This document shows positions 8,984 to 16,583 of a stretch of 64,000 nucleotides of DNA, in pieces. The notes beneath the pieces are model-generated. The model searched no databases and was not told the origin of the DNA. It saw only the letters and a program-made list of their open reading frames with translations. Source of the stretch: K23-9 sp964460665 (GTDB lineage: Bacteria > Planctomycetota > Planctomycetia > Pirellulales > Pirellulaceae); assembly GCA_964460665.1 (NCBI GenBank), contig CAYWSL010000005.1, forward strand, positions 1-64,000. Reading direction: 5' to 3'. The number at the start of each line of letters is the position of its first letter. Position 1 is the first letter of the stretch. The translations under genes and the position numbers were made by a program.

Positions 8984-9115
8984 CTTCTTTGGTAATTTCT
9001 GCCAACAACCAGCTGTGCCCATTCTTGGAACACCAGCTGGCACCTGCGGGATTAAAATAGCTGTGTGCAATCACTACGCTAACCTGCTTTGACCCACGCT
9101 GGCCTACGGAATCCA

Positions 9116-9937
9116 ATGAAGAAGTTCAACATGATCCCCACCGATGCGGAGCTGGAAGCTCTGCAGCGCGACCTAAGATTTCATCCAACTACGAATCCGG
9201 CGCCGAAGCATTTGACCGCTGGCCAGATCGAACATTTCAACGATCGCGGTTATATCGCTCCGCTAGAGTTGTTTTCCGCCAATGAAATCGATTCCATCCG
9301 GTCGTACTTCAACGACCTGCTTAAACAAGTCCAAGCTGCCGGCGGCGACAGTTACTCCATCAGCTCGGCGCACCTTAAACATGGGCCGGTTTATGATTTG
9401 CTAACGAACGACAAGATCGTCAACTATGTCGCCGATCTACTGGGCGAAAATGTGATTGCGTGGGGATCGCACTTTTTCTGCAAGATGCCCGGTGACGGTA
9501 AATCGGTCGCGTGGCACCAGGACGCCAGCTACTGGCCTCTGTCACCGTCCAAGGCAGTCACCGTTTGGTTGGCGATCGATCATGCCGATCAAGAAAACGC
9601 ATGCATGAAATTCATCGCTGGGTCACATCACCATGGGCACATGACGTACCGTCCCAGCGGTTCACATGAAGACAACGTACTGAACCAAACAATCGAAAAT
9701 CCTACGCAGTATGGCGACGTTGTTTACGATCCCCTTCGCGCCGGGCAGTTGTCGATCCACAGCGATCTGCTTCTGCACGGATCCGAAGCCAACGAATCAG
9801 ATCGTCGCCGCTGCGGACTGACGCTGCGATACTGTGCTGCTGATGTCAAAGCCGACTTAGGCTGGAACGAAAAAGGCGTCCAAGTCCGCGGTGAAGATGT
9901 CAGTGGTCATTGGTCGAATCTGTCGCGACCAGAATGA
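9116..9937 (+). CDS. Phytanoyl-CoA dioxygenase (PhyH) family protein
   Basis: A 273-residue Fe(II)/2-oxoglutarate-dependent oxygenase of the PhyH family, cytoplasmic. The iron site is visible: His134 and Asp136 in WHQDASYW, and the distal His221 in HSDLLLHGSEAN. A nearby Arg-rich stretch followed by LTLRYC would bind 2-oxoglutarate. The substrate is not known; in planctomycetes such genes are numerous and often lie near sugar or small-molecule catabolic genes, as here. The start at ATG 9116 is preferred over an upstream TTG (9089). It converges with the minus-strand sugar cassette. Confidence 0.88.
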   Translation: MKKFNMIPTDAELEALQRDLRFHPTTNPAPKHLTAGQIEHFNDRGYIAPLELFSANEIDSIRSYFNDLLKQVQAAGGDSYSISSAHLKHGPVYDLLTNDKIVNYVADLLGENVIAWGSHFFCKMPGDGKSVAWHQDASYWPLSPSKAVTVWLAIDHADQENACMKFIAGSHHHGHMTYRPSGSHEDNVLNQTIENPTQYGDVVYDPLRAGQLSIHSDLLLHGSEANESDRRRCGLTLRYCAADVKADLGWNEKGVQVRGEDVSGHWSNLSRPE

Positions 9938-9977
9938 TTCCGCGCGTCGTGCGGCGCGTACCTAAAATCGCAACCTG

Positions 9978-10862
9978 CTACTTCCAGTGTTCGGCGATTT
10001 TTTTGCGCAGAAAATCGGCGCTACGTCGCAGTTGATCGATTCCGTCAACACCGTCTTCGATACTGATCCAACTATCGAACCCTTTGCTTTGTAGTTCGCT
10101 GAAGATTGCGTCGTAGTCGTTCAGTCCTTTGCCGATTTCACCATGGCTTAAACACTTGGCGTATCCGACCGCACCGTCTTCTTCGCGCCGCAGATCTTCA
10201 AGCGTTCCTTCTGTTAGATAGCGATCGCTGGCGTGCATCGTCACAACGCGATGCGAAACACGCTTCAGCAGCTCAATCGGATCATCTCCTGCCAAGAACG
10301 CGTTGCTTGGGTCGTAGTTGACTCCAAAGTTTGCGTGATCAATCGCATCCACCAGTTGGCAAAATACCTCCATCGCCTGCGCAAACTCGGGGTACTCCCA
10401 GAAATCGTCTTTGTAGTGATTCTCCAGGATCAGTGTGACACCATGATCTTGGGCGTAGGGCAAGCAAGCATGAATGCTGTCTGCCGCCAGCTTCACCCCT
10501 TCGTCAATCGTCAGCTCGGGCCTTCGCTGCCCACTAAGCACGCGGCAGTACCCACCGCCCAACGTGTATGTCAGATCGATCCAACGTTTTTGCTTCGCGA
10601 TCTCCGCATTGCGGAAACTCGCATCAGGGTGAGTAAAATCTGGCGAGCAACACAGCATCGGAATCGTCATGCCCAGGTCTTCCACCCTCTGACGCAGCAC
10701 AGGCCAGTTTGACTCGTCACCCAGTTCCAAGAAGCCCGCGTAGAACTCCAGCCCATCGACATTCAGCGTCGTTGCCAATTCAAACCACTCGGCAAGCGTC
10801 ATCGTGCCATCTTTGCACAGTGCCTGCATATAGGCCTTCGGAAATGCAGCTAGCTTCGGCAT
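9978..10862 (-). CDS. Sugar phosphate isomerase/epimerase (xylose isomerase-like TIM barrel)
   Basis: A 294-residue cytoplasmic AP-endonuclease-2/xylose-isomerase-like barrel. The expected metal ligands are Glu147 (LILENHY), Asp184 (VNYDPSNAF), His210 (TMHASD) and Glu269 (SIEDG). The arrangement matches 3-epimerases and keto-sugar isomerases. It is the last gene of a four-gene minus-strand cassette, 26 bases after the dehydrogenase, which suggests it acts on the same keto-sugar or its product. The exact substrate cannot be assigned. Confidence 0.88.
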   Translation of the reverse strand: MPKLAAFPKAYMQALCKDGTMTLAEWFELATTLNVDGLEFYAGFLELGDESNWPVLRQRVEDLGMTIPMLCCSPDFTHPDASFRNAEIAKQKRWIDLTYTLGGGYCRVLSGQRRPELTIDEGVKLAADSIHACLPYAQDHGVTLILENHYKDDFWEYPEFAQAMEVFCQLVDAIDHANFGVNYDPSNAFLAGDDPIELLKRVSHRVVTMHASDRYLTEGTLEDLRREEDGAVGYAKCLSHGEIGKGLNDYDAIFSELQSKGFDSWISIEDGVDGIDQLRRSADFLRKKIAEHWK

Positions 10863-10888
10863 AGGTTCTTGTTCAGGACATTGGACAG

Positions 10889-11917
10889 CTAAACGGGTTT
10901 CAGTACCGACTTCACGACTTCACCTTGGTGCATTTTCTCGAATGCTTCGTGCCACTGATCGATCGGCCAAACGCCGCCGATGATCGGCTGCACATTCAAT
11001 TGCCCACTGGCTTGCAGCGCCAAGACGCGTTCCCAGATGGGCCAGTTGTGGCTGAAGCTGCCTTGTAGCGTGACGTTCTTTTGCACCAAAGGGTCTAAGT
11101 TGAACCCAAGTGGTTTCGGCCCCCAGCCGACTTTGCTGATCCAGCCAGCGGGCCGCACCAAATCAATGGCGATTTTTAGCGTCGCGCTGGCCCCCGCTGC
11201 GTCGATTACACCGTCGCACCCTAGGCCATCGCGGTGCAGCGCCCAGTCGGTCGCGTCACCGACAGTGCCCTCGCAACCGTAGTGCTCCTCTGCAATCTGC
11301 AAACGACGACGATCTGAATCCAAACCAACCAGCAATACTTCCGCGCCGCACAATCTGGCCATGGCAGCACACAAGATGCCGATGGTTCCCGGTCCAAGCA
11401 CAATAACGCGATCGCCTGGTTCGATTCGCGCGTTGCGGACGACTGCGTTGTAGGCCACGCAACACGGCTCGGTCAGGCAAGCCCGATCAAACGGCAGCGA
11501 ATCGGGGACCGCATGAAGAATCCGCGACGGGACTCGGACGTACCGCGTCATCGCGCCGTCGACCCCGTAGCCGAATCCTTTTCGCGTTGGGTCCAAGTTG
11601 TATAGCCCGCGACGTGTCATTGGATTCTGTTGATCGATAATCGCAGCGGTTTCACTGACAACTCTGTCGCCTTCCTTCCAACCGGAAACCGATCTCCCCA
11701 ATTCAACAATGTGTCCGCCGAACTCGTGCCCCAACACGACCGGGTAATTGACGGGCCAAGAATGGTCGGACGTCCATTGGTGCAAGTCGCTGCCGCACAC
11801 ACCAACATTGGCGACTTCAAGTAAAACATCTTCGTCGCCGATCGAAGGTTTTTCGATCTCACGAATTTCGACCGATCCCTTTTCGGGGGCGAAATTGACA
11901 ACCGCTGCTGACTTCAT
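10889..11917 (-). CDS. Zinc-type medium-chain alcohol/sugar dehydrogenase
   Basis: A 342-residue NAD(P)-dependent MDR dehydrogenase like sorbitol or threonine dehydrogenase. Catalytic zinc ligands are Cys41 (GVCGSD), His64-Glu65 (GHEFGGH) and Glu150 (TEPCC). The nucleotide-binding GPGTIG is at 175-180. The four cysteines of the usual structural-zinc lobe are absent: the region around 88-118 has no cysteine. Start ATG 11917 is chosen because a GAGGG Shine-Dalgarno lies five bases upstream and the longer frame (to 11956) would overlap the preceding gene. Third gene of the sugar cassette, 10 bases after the HPS-like gene. Confidence 0.9.
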   Translation of the reverse strand: MKSAAVVNFAPEKGSVEIREIEKPSIGDEDVLLEVANVGVCGSDLHQWTSDHSWPVNYPVVLGHEFGGHIVELGRSVSGWKEGDRVVSETAAIIDQQNPMTRRGLYNLDPTRKGFGYGVDGAMTRYVRVPSRILHAVPDSLPFDRACLTEPCCVAYNAVVRNARIEPGDRVIVLGPGTIGILCAAMARLCGAEVLLVGLDSDRRRLQIAEEHYGCEGTVGDATDWALHRDGLGCDGVIDAAGASATLKIAIDLVRPAGWISKVGWGPKPLGFNLDPLVQKNVTLQGSFSHNWPIWERVLALQASGQLNVQPIIGGVWPIDQWHEAFEKMHQGEVVKSVLKPV

Positions 11918-11927
11918 GCTTTCCCTC

Positions 11928-12617
11928 TTAGACTTCTTGTCGATGAACGGCGTCACAGATTAGCCGCAGCGAACCCTCTAGATCACCGTCGGCCATTTTG
12001 AAAGCGTCGGCATCGATCGTCAGCGGCGCTCCCAACACGACCAGCGGAGCACCGTACGACGGGCACGCAATCGCTTGCTCCAGCGACAATCCTCCGACAG
12101 CTTGAACCGGCACCTTAACGGCTTGCGCGACGTCGCGTAGCTGATCCATGGGGCTTGGCATCCGTTGCCCTCGGGCAGCGATGCCGCGGCGTTCGTCGTA
12201 TCCGATGTGATGAATGACAAAGTCACAGCCCAGGTCTTCCAGCCGTTTGGCCCCGGCAACCATGTCCTCGCAAACCATATTGTCGCCCATGATCTTGCAC
12301 CCAAAATCGGCACCCGCTTTGACGACACAGTGAATGGTTTCTTCGTGAGCACGCGCCATCACCACGACATGCGTTGCCCCTGCCTTGGCCATCATTTCTG
12401 CTTCCAAATAACCGCCGTCCATCGTTTTCAAATCGGCAACGATCGGCGTTTTCGGAAACTCAGCTCGAAGCGCCCGAACACCGTGCATGCCTTCTGCAAG
12501 GATCAACGGCGTTCCTGCTTCCAGCCAGTCAACTCCGGCCCGCATCGCGACGTGGGCTGTTTCGATCGCTTCATCGATGTTGGTCAGGTCAAGCGATATC
12601 TGAACGATGGGGCGCAT
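11928..12617 (-). CDS. 3-hexulose-6-phosphate synthase / 3-keto-L-gulonate-6-phosphate decarboxylase family
   Basis: A 229-residue TIM barrel of the OMP-decarboxylase suprafamily. With the ATG at 12617, the active-site residues fall at Asp10, Glu33, Asp62, Lys64 and Asp67 (motif ADLKTMDGG), almost the same numbering as characterised KGPDC/HPS enzymes; this supports the start over the upstream TTG (12632). The later HIGYDER segment is closer to the HPS type. HPS fixes formaldehyde to ribulose 5-phosphate and KGPDC decarboxylates a keto-sugar acid; either would fit a sugar cassette. Which reaction applies is open. Confidence 0.85.
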   Translation of the reverse strand: MRPIVQISLDLTNIDEAIETAHVAMRAGVDWLEAGTPLILAEGMHGVRALRAEFPKTPIVADLKTMDGGYLEAEMMAKAGATHVVVMARAHEETIHCVVKAGADFGCKIMGDNMVCEDMVAGAKRLEDLGCDFVIHHIGYDERRGIAARGQRMPSPMDQLRDVAQAVKVPVQAVGGLSLEQAIACPSYGAPLVVLGAPLTIDADAFKMADGDLEGSLRLICDAVHRQEV

Positions 12618-12659
12618 TGTTGAATCCGGCAAAGGTAAACGGCGAAACGAACGTATCGA

Positions 12660-13268
12660 CTACGGCAGTTTCATCACTTCCACTTTGCGGATGTGCACGA
12701 TGCTACCTGGATCGTGGTGCTGGAATGCAAAGTGGCCTTCCTTGAACGTCTTTTCAAAGTCCATGTATTCATACAGTTCTTCGCCGTTGATGATGACTTT
12801 GATGCGTGTCAAATCGCGGCGACGCCAAACGTCGTCACGCACTTCGACTTCGTACTTGAACCAGGTATCCGGTTTCACGTGCTGTTTGTAGACGTGACAC
12901 ATCCCGTAGATCGAACCGGTGCGAATCGGGTCCTTGTGAGTGCTGTCGATCTGAGCTTCGTAACCATCGCTGAACGTCGGCTTGCGAGTGGTGCGGAAGT
13001 ACATCCCGGAGTTGCCGCCATCGCTGATTTTGATTTCGGCACGGTACCGAAAGTTCTTGTACGGGCCAGACGTGTTGACCAGCATCGATGGCGCTCCGTT
13101 ACCGCTCAAGGCACCGTCTTTGACTGCCCAGGTGCCGTCCTTCTTGCCAACGACTTCCCAGCCATCCATTGTCTCGCCGTCAAAAAGCGATGTCCATTTT
13201 TCATCTTGTGCGGTCGCAGTGGTCGTCAATGCAATCGCAGCAACGAAAAGAAGAGCAAAGCGGGTCAT
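12660..13268 (-). CDS. Secreted DUF1080 (3-keto-disaccharide hydrolase family) protein
   Basis: A 202-residue exported protein. A clear signal peptide (about 1-20, ending TATA before QDEKW) precedes the DUF1080 jelly-roll fold: WTSLFDGETMDGWEVVGK, then GTWAVKDGALSGNG, NFRYRAEIKISDGGNSGMYFR and a C-terminal FAFQHHDPGSIVHIRKVEV. Some members hydrolyse 3-keto-glycosides; many are uncharacterised. It is the first gene of the cassette that continues, 42 bases on, with HPS-like, dehydrogenase and isomerase genes. That context makes a role in periplasmic 3-keto-sugar release plausible, as inference. Confidence 0.88.
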   Translation of the reverse strand: MTRFALLFVAAIALTTTATAQDEKWTSLFDGETMDGWEVVGKKDGTWAVKDGALSGNGAPSMLVNTSGPYKNFRYRAEIKISDGGNSGMYFRTTRKPTFSDGYEAQIDSTHKDPIRTGSIYGMCHVYKQHVKPDTWFKYEVEVRDDVWRRRDLTRIKVIINGEELYEYMDFEKTFKEGHFAFQHHDPGSIVHIRKVEVMKLP

Positions 13269-13408
13269 GACCAGAATCCTGACGTTAAGGTGGGCAAGTT
13301 GTGAGTTTTGGATTTTGACGCCAGTCTACCATCCAGCCAGCAGAATAGCTGTTCGATGTGGCTTGATGGAGATCGTCAATCTAAATTAAACGAGCGAACG
13401 GGTAGGGT

Positions 13409-14596
13409 TCACTTTTTCGCTTTGCGTTGTGTCGCGAAGTGTGAAATGAGTTCGTCCAAAGAGAGTTTCCCATCCTGATTTAGGTCAATGTCAACGAGCA
13501 CCGTTTTCGCTAGCTGGCCTTTCCGAGGTGAATCAAACAGCTCTTCCTCTTCGACAAACTTACTTTGGTCTCGATCGTGCCTGATAAACATCTTCGAACC
13601 GAGCTGATGGTCTACAAGCAAAGATCCCTTCCTCTTTCGTTCTTTGACGAAGACGCTCTCTACTTCCTCACGAGAGACCGCTTGATCACCATTGGTATCA
13701 AATCTTGCAAGCATCTTCTGCAAGGGGTGGCCAGGGCCAAGCGTCCCCTGAGCTTGTATCTGAGTTAACGTCGCGGGGAAGTCTAGCAGTGATATAACTC
13801 CATCACGATTCTGGTCCCGTTCAAAAACGCCACGCATCTGCGTTTGATCGTATGCCGTCACCCCCAGTTTTCTTCTGTACTTTACGAATGATGTCGCAAG
13901 CTCCATCAGGTCGATTTTCTCGCTTTCGTTCGCATCGATGTCCTTGAACTGCATTTTGCCTACAGGTGTCGCACTGAATTCGGTGATATCCAGTTGCCTG
14001 TCACCGTCCTTGTCCAGCCTGGCCATTAGTTTCCGTGCGATGTTCTGATCAGCGCCTTCGATTCCGGACAGTCTTCGGTACTCCCTTTCGGTAGCTGCGG
14101 CTCGCCGGATTTCCTCGACACTCAGAAACGTATCTTCGTCCAGGTCGCAATTCTCAGGCATACCAACCCAGCGTCGCGCTTCGTCTGCACTGAGTTTGCC
14201 GTCCAAATCTTTGTCATGCAATTTCAGGATGCCGCGAACAGTATTCACATCATCGCGCGTAATGCCATGCTCACTACGATGATGAGCAAAACGAATCGCG
14301 ACTTCACAATGTGTTAGACGCCCGTCGTCATTCAGGTCATAGCGTTCAATCCGTTGGACTTCCCAGTCGACAAGCTCTTGTTCCTTCTGATCGATCGAGC
14401 CGTCGTCATTTAAGTCAAAGATGATCAGTGCACGCTTGGCGTTCTCCAAATCATCTTGAATCAGTTGCAGAGAAAACAGGTCATCTGCGCGACCCTCGCT
14501 AAAGAGTGTTAGGTTGAAGCAGAACGTCGCGATGCAAAGTAGAGAACGAATGGCCATTTGCGATCTGTCGGATATGGAAGTCATGTGACAATTCAT
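13409..14596 (-). CDS. Secreted multi-EF-hand protein
   Basis: An exported calcium-binding-type protein of about 395 residues with at least nine EF-hand-like loops (for example DLNDDGSIDQKE, DLNDDGRLTHCE, DKDLDGKLSADE, DKDGDRQLDITE, DQNRDGVISLLD, DTNGDQAVSREE, DLNQDGKLSLDE). Two loops are degenerate. A signal peptide precedes them (MAIRSLLCIATFCFNL... ending GRADD). The true start could be ATG 14596, 14584 or 14557; the last would begin right at the signal peptide. It belongs to a run of secreted genes with the esterase and a second EF-hand protein. No enzymatic domain is visible. Confidence 0.85.
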   Translation of the reverse strand: MNCHMTSISDRSQMAIRSLLCIATFCFNLTLFSEGRADDLFSLQLIQDDLENAKRALIIFDLNDDGSIDQKEQELVDWEVQRIERYDLNDDGRLTHCEVAIRFAHHRSEHGITRDDVNTVRGILKLHDKDLDGKLSADEARRWVGMPENCDLDEDTFLSVEEIRRAAATEREYRRLSGIEGADQNIARKLMARLDKDGDRQLDITEFSATPVGKMQFKDIDANESEKIDLMELATSFVKYRRKLGVTAYDQTQMRGVFERDQNRDGVISLLDFPATLTQIQAQGTLGPGHPLQKMLARFDTNGDQAVSREEVESVFVKERKRKGSLLVDHQLGSKMFIRHDRDQSKFVEEEELFDSPRKGQLAKTVLVDIDLNQDGKLSLDELISHFATQRKAKK

Positions 14597-14632
14597 CTTT
14601 GCCAATCATTGTATCCGACTTGATGACAACGG

Positions 14633-16537
14633 CTACGGCGACTCCCAACGCAGGTTGCGGAATTTGGGCGGAGTGCCGGTCCAAGCCTTTCCGACCGTCT
14701 TGGGTTTGGCTTGGTTGCCGCGACCTGGCCTGAATTGGAATGTGTTTGTCAGCGTCAGTTCTTTTGCTTGATCCCAGTTGGAGAACGATTCGCCACCCAG
14801 GTTTAGCAAATCGGTTGCCGCCAAGGTAATCGTTTGCCAGTGGTTGCCACCGGTAACCTGCTTGGCGACGGCGTAGCCATCCACGACCACGACGATTTCA
14901 TTGGCGTCGGCGGTCATGACATCCAGCGATAGAGATGCGCCGGCGGGCGGTTCCCAAGCATCGTCAAACAGCTTGTGTGTCGTTCTGGCCCACTGGTCGG
15001 GCTTGTACGTAAACCACTCCTTTTGCCAATCACCCTCGAAAGATTCGATCAGCATTGATGGTTTTCGCGTTGCCTTGGTGCCAGCGGACTTCAATTGTTC
15101 TGGCGTCGCGACAGTCATCAGAGAAGATAGGTTGAACGTGTTGGCTTCGTAAACGCCGTAGTAGTAGCCAGCGCCGACCACAGGTTTATCCAACTTGTAT
15201 AACACGTTGGCATAGACCCACAGCGGCTTGCCGGTTGATGTCAGTGGCAACGCGGCGGTCCAGCGACCGTCCACCTGAACCGACTTTGCGTGATGCCAGT
15301 GACGGTTCTTGGTGACGTCACGGTCACGCGGTGTTTCGTTTTCCAAGCCTGCTTGCGTGTAAAAGATATCGACTGCTGCAATCGGTCTGGACGTATCGGG
15401 CATGACAGTGAAGCGTGGGACACCGTCCGCACTACTTAACGCCAGCTTCGATGCGGGTGTTTTGGGCCATTTAAACGATCCTTTCAAGTACTCGTCGAAC
15501 CATAGTTGGGTTGCGACTTCGTACTGCGATGAATCTTGATGGCTGTGATGGGGCGAACAAGTCACGCGCCACTGTTTGCTTTTGATTTCGTCGATCGTGT
15601 CTGGCAAATCACCAATCCGACCATGGAAATCGTTGGCGGGACTCAGGAAGACAATCGGGCACGAAATGTTTTTCAGGCTGACATCGTCGCCAAGTGTTTT
15701 GCGAAACAAGTCGCTGTCGTTGTATCGATCGCTGACGCCACCGCACGACGGCGCGGCCGCTTTGACTCTTGGGTCCACGGCTGTCATCACCGTCAGCTTG
15801 CCGCCCATCGAGTGGCCGTAGACACCAAGTCGCTGAGCATCGACTTCGGGTTGCTGCTGAAGGAACGTCAGTGCGCGCCGCGCAGCGATTGCACACAGGA
15901 ACCAGCCGCTATTTCGCGGCGACTCGACGGTGTCCATCGTCCAAACAGCCGGCTTCGCACTGGGAAAGGCGTTCTTTGGATTCCGTCCCGGCGCGTGGTA
16001 GCCATCGACTGCGCCCCAATCAGTCGTCAATCGATACGCGGGATCGTCGGTCTTACCGTCCCAAAACAGCTTCACTTCGTTGGGTGACACGCGGTATTTC
16101 GGAGCACTGATGCGGCCAGCCCAGGCAATCGACACAGTGGCATAGCCACGGCGAGCGTTGGTCAGGCATGCTTTGTGATCAGCGTATTGCCCGCCACCGT
16201 GAATCTGAATCAATCCAGGAACTTTTTCAGCGCCGTTTGCGGCTTGCCTGGGGTAGCCGTAGATGGCTGCCAAGGTTGCTTTTTTCCCTTTGAAAACACC
16301 AATGCGAAATCGCACGATCCGCATCACGACACCGTCTTCTTCCCACTGCAGCAGCGTTTCGGTCTCCAGTGGTTCAGCGCGCGGATCGAAGCCAGCCCAC
16401 ATTTCAACAAAGTTCGTGGGGGCTTTGCCGCCGGACAAGGCTGGTAGCGTGTCGCCTTCGTAGGCTTGGACGCCGCTGCAATGTGAAATGGCGAAAGCGG
16501 CAATCAGAAACACAATGGGTTTCATGAAACGACTCAT
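14633..16537 (-). CDS. Secreted alpha/beta-hydrolase, acetylxylan esterase/dienelactone hydrolase type
   Basis: A 634-residue exported esterase. Signal peptide at about 1-25 (ending VQAYEGD). The hydrolase domain (about 60-365) has an oxyanion-hole HGGGQ (113-117), nucleophile Ser243 in GHSMGG, a likely acid in the SPANDFHG region and His in SPHHSHQDS. The following 270 residues form beta-rich domains of unknown type, with an EFxG-like carbohydrate-binding feel but no firm match. Such proteins remove acetyl groups from polysaccharides; in this context a role in algal or plant polysaccharide breakdown is inferred. It lies between two EF-hand protein genes on the same strand. Confidence 0.85.
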   Translation of the reverse strand: MSRFMKPIVFLIAAFAISHCSGVQAYEGDTLPALSGGKAPTNFVEMWAGFDPRAEPLETETLLQWEEDGVVMRIVRFRIGVFKGKKATLAAIYGYPRQAANGAEKVPGLIQIHGGGQYADHKACLTNARRGYATVSIAWAGRISAPKYRVSPNEVKLFWDGKTDDPAYRLTTDWGAVDGYHAPGRNPKNAFPSAKPAVWTMDTVESPRNSGWFLCAIAARRALTFLQQQPEVDAQRLGVYGHSMGGKLTVMTAVDPRVKAAAPSCGGVSDRYNDSDLFRKTLGDDVSLKNISCPIVFLSPANDFHGRIGDLPDTIDEIKSKQWRVTCSPHHSHQDSSQYEVATQLWFDEYLKGSFKWPKTPASKLALSSADGVPRFTVMPDTSRPIAAVDIFYTQAGLENETPRDRDVTKNRHWHHAKSVQVDGRWTAALPLTSTGKPLWVYANVLYKLDKPVVGAGYYYGVYEANTFNLSSLMTVATPEQLKSAGTKATRKPSMLIESFEGDWQKEWFTYKPDQWARTTHKLFDDAWEPPAGASLSLDVMTADANEIVVVVDGYAVAKQVTGGNHWQTITLAATDLLNLGGESFSNWDQAKELTLTNTFQFRPGRGNQAKPKTVGKAWTGTPPKFRNLRWESP

Positions 16538-16583
16538 TAATGGGCAACTGATTGGAGGCCAATGTTGTTACACGCGCCCACCG

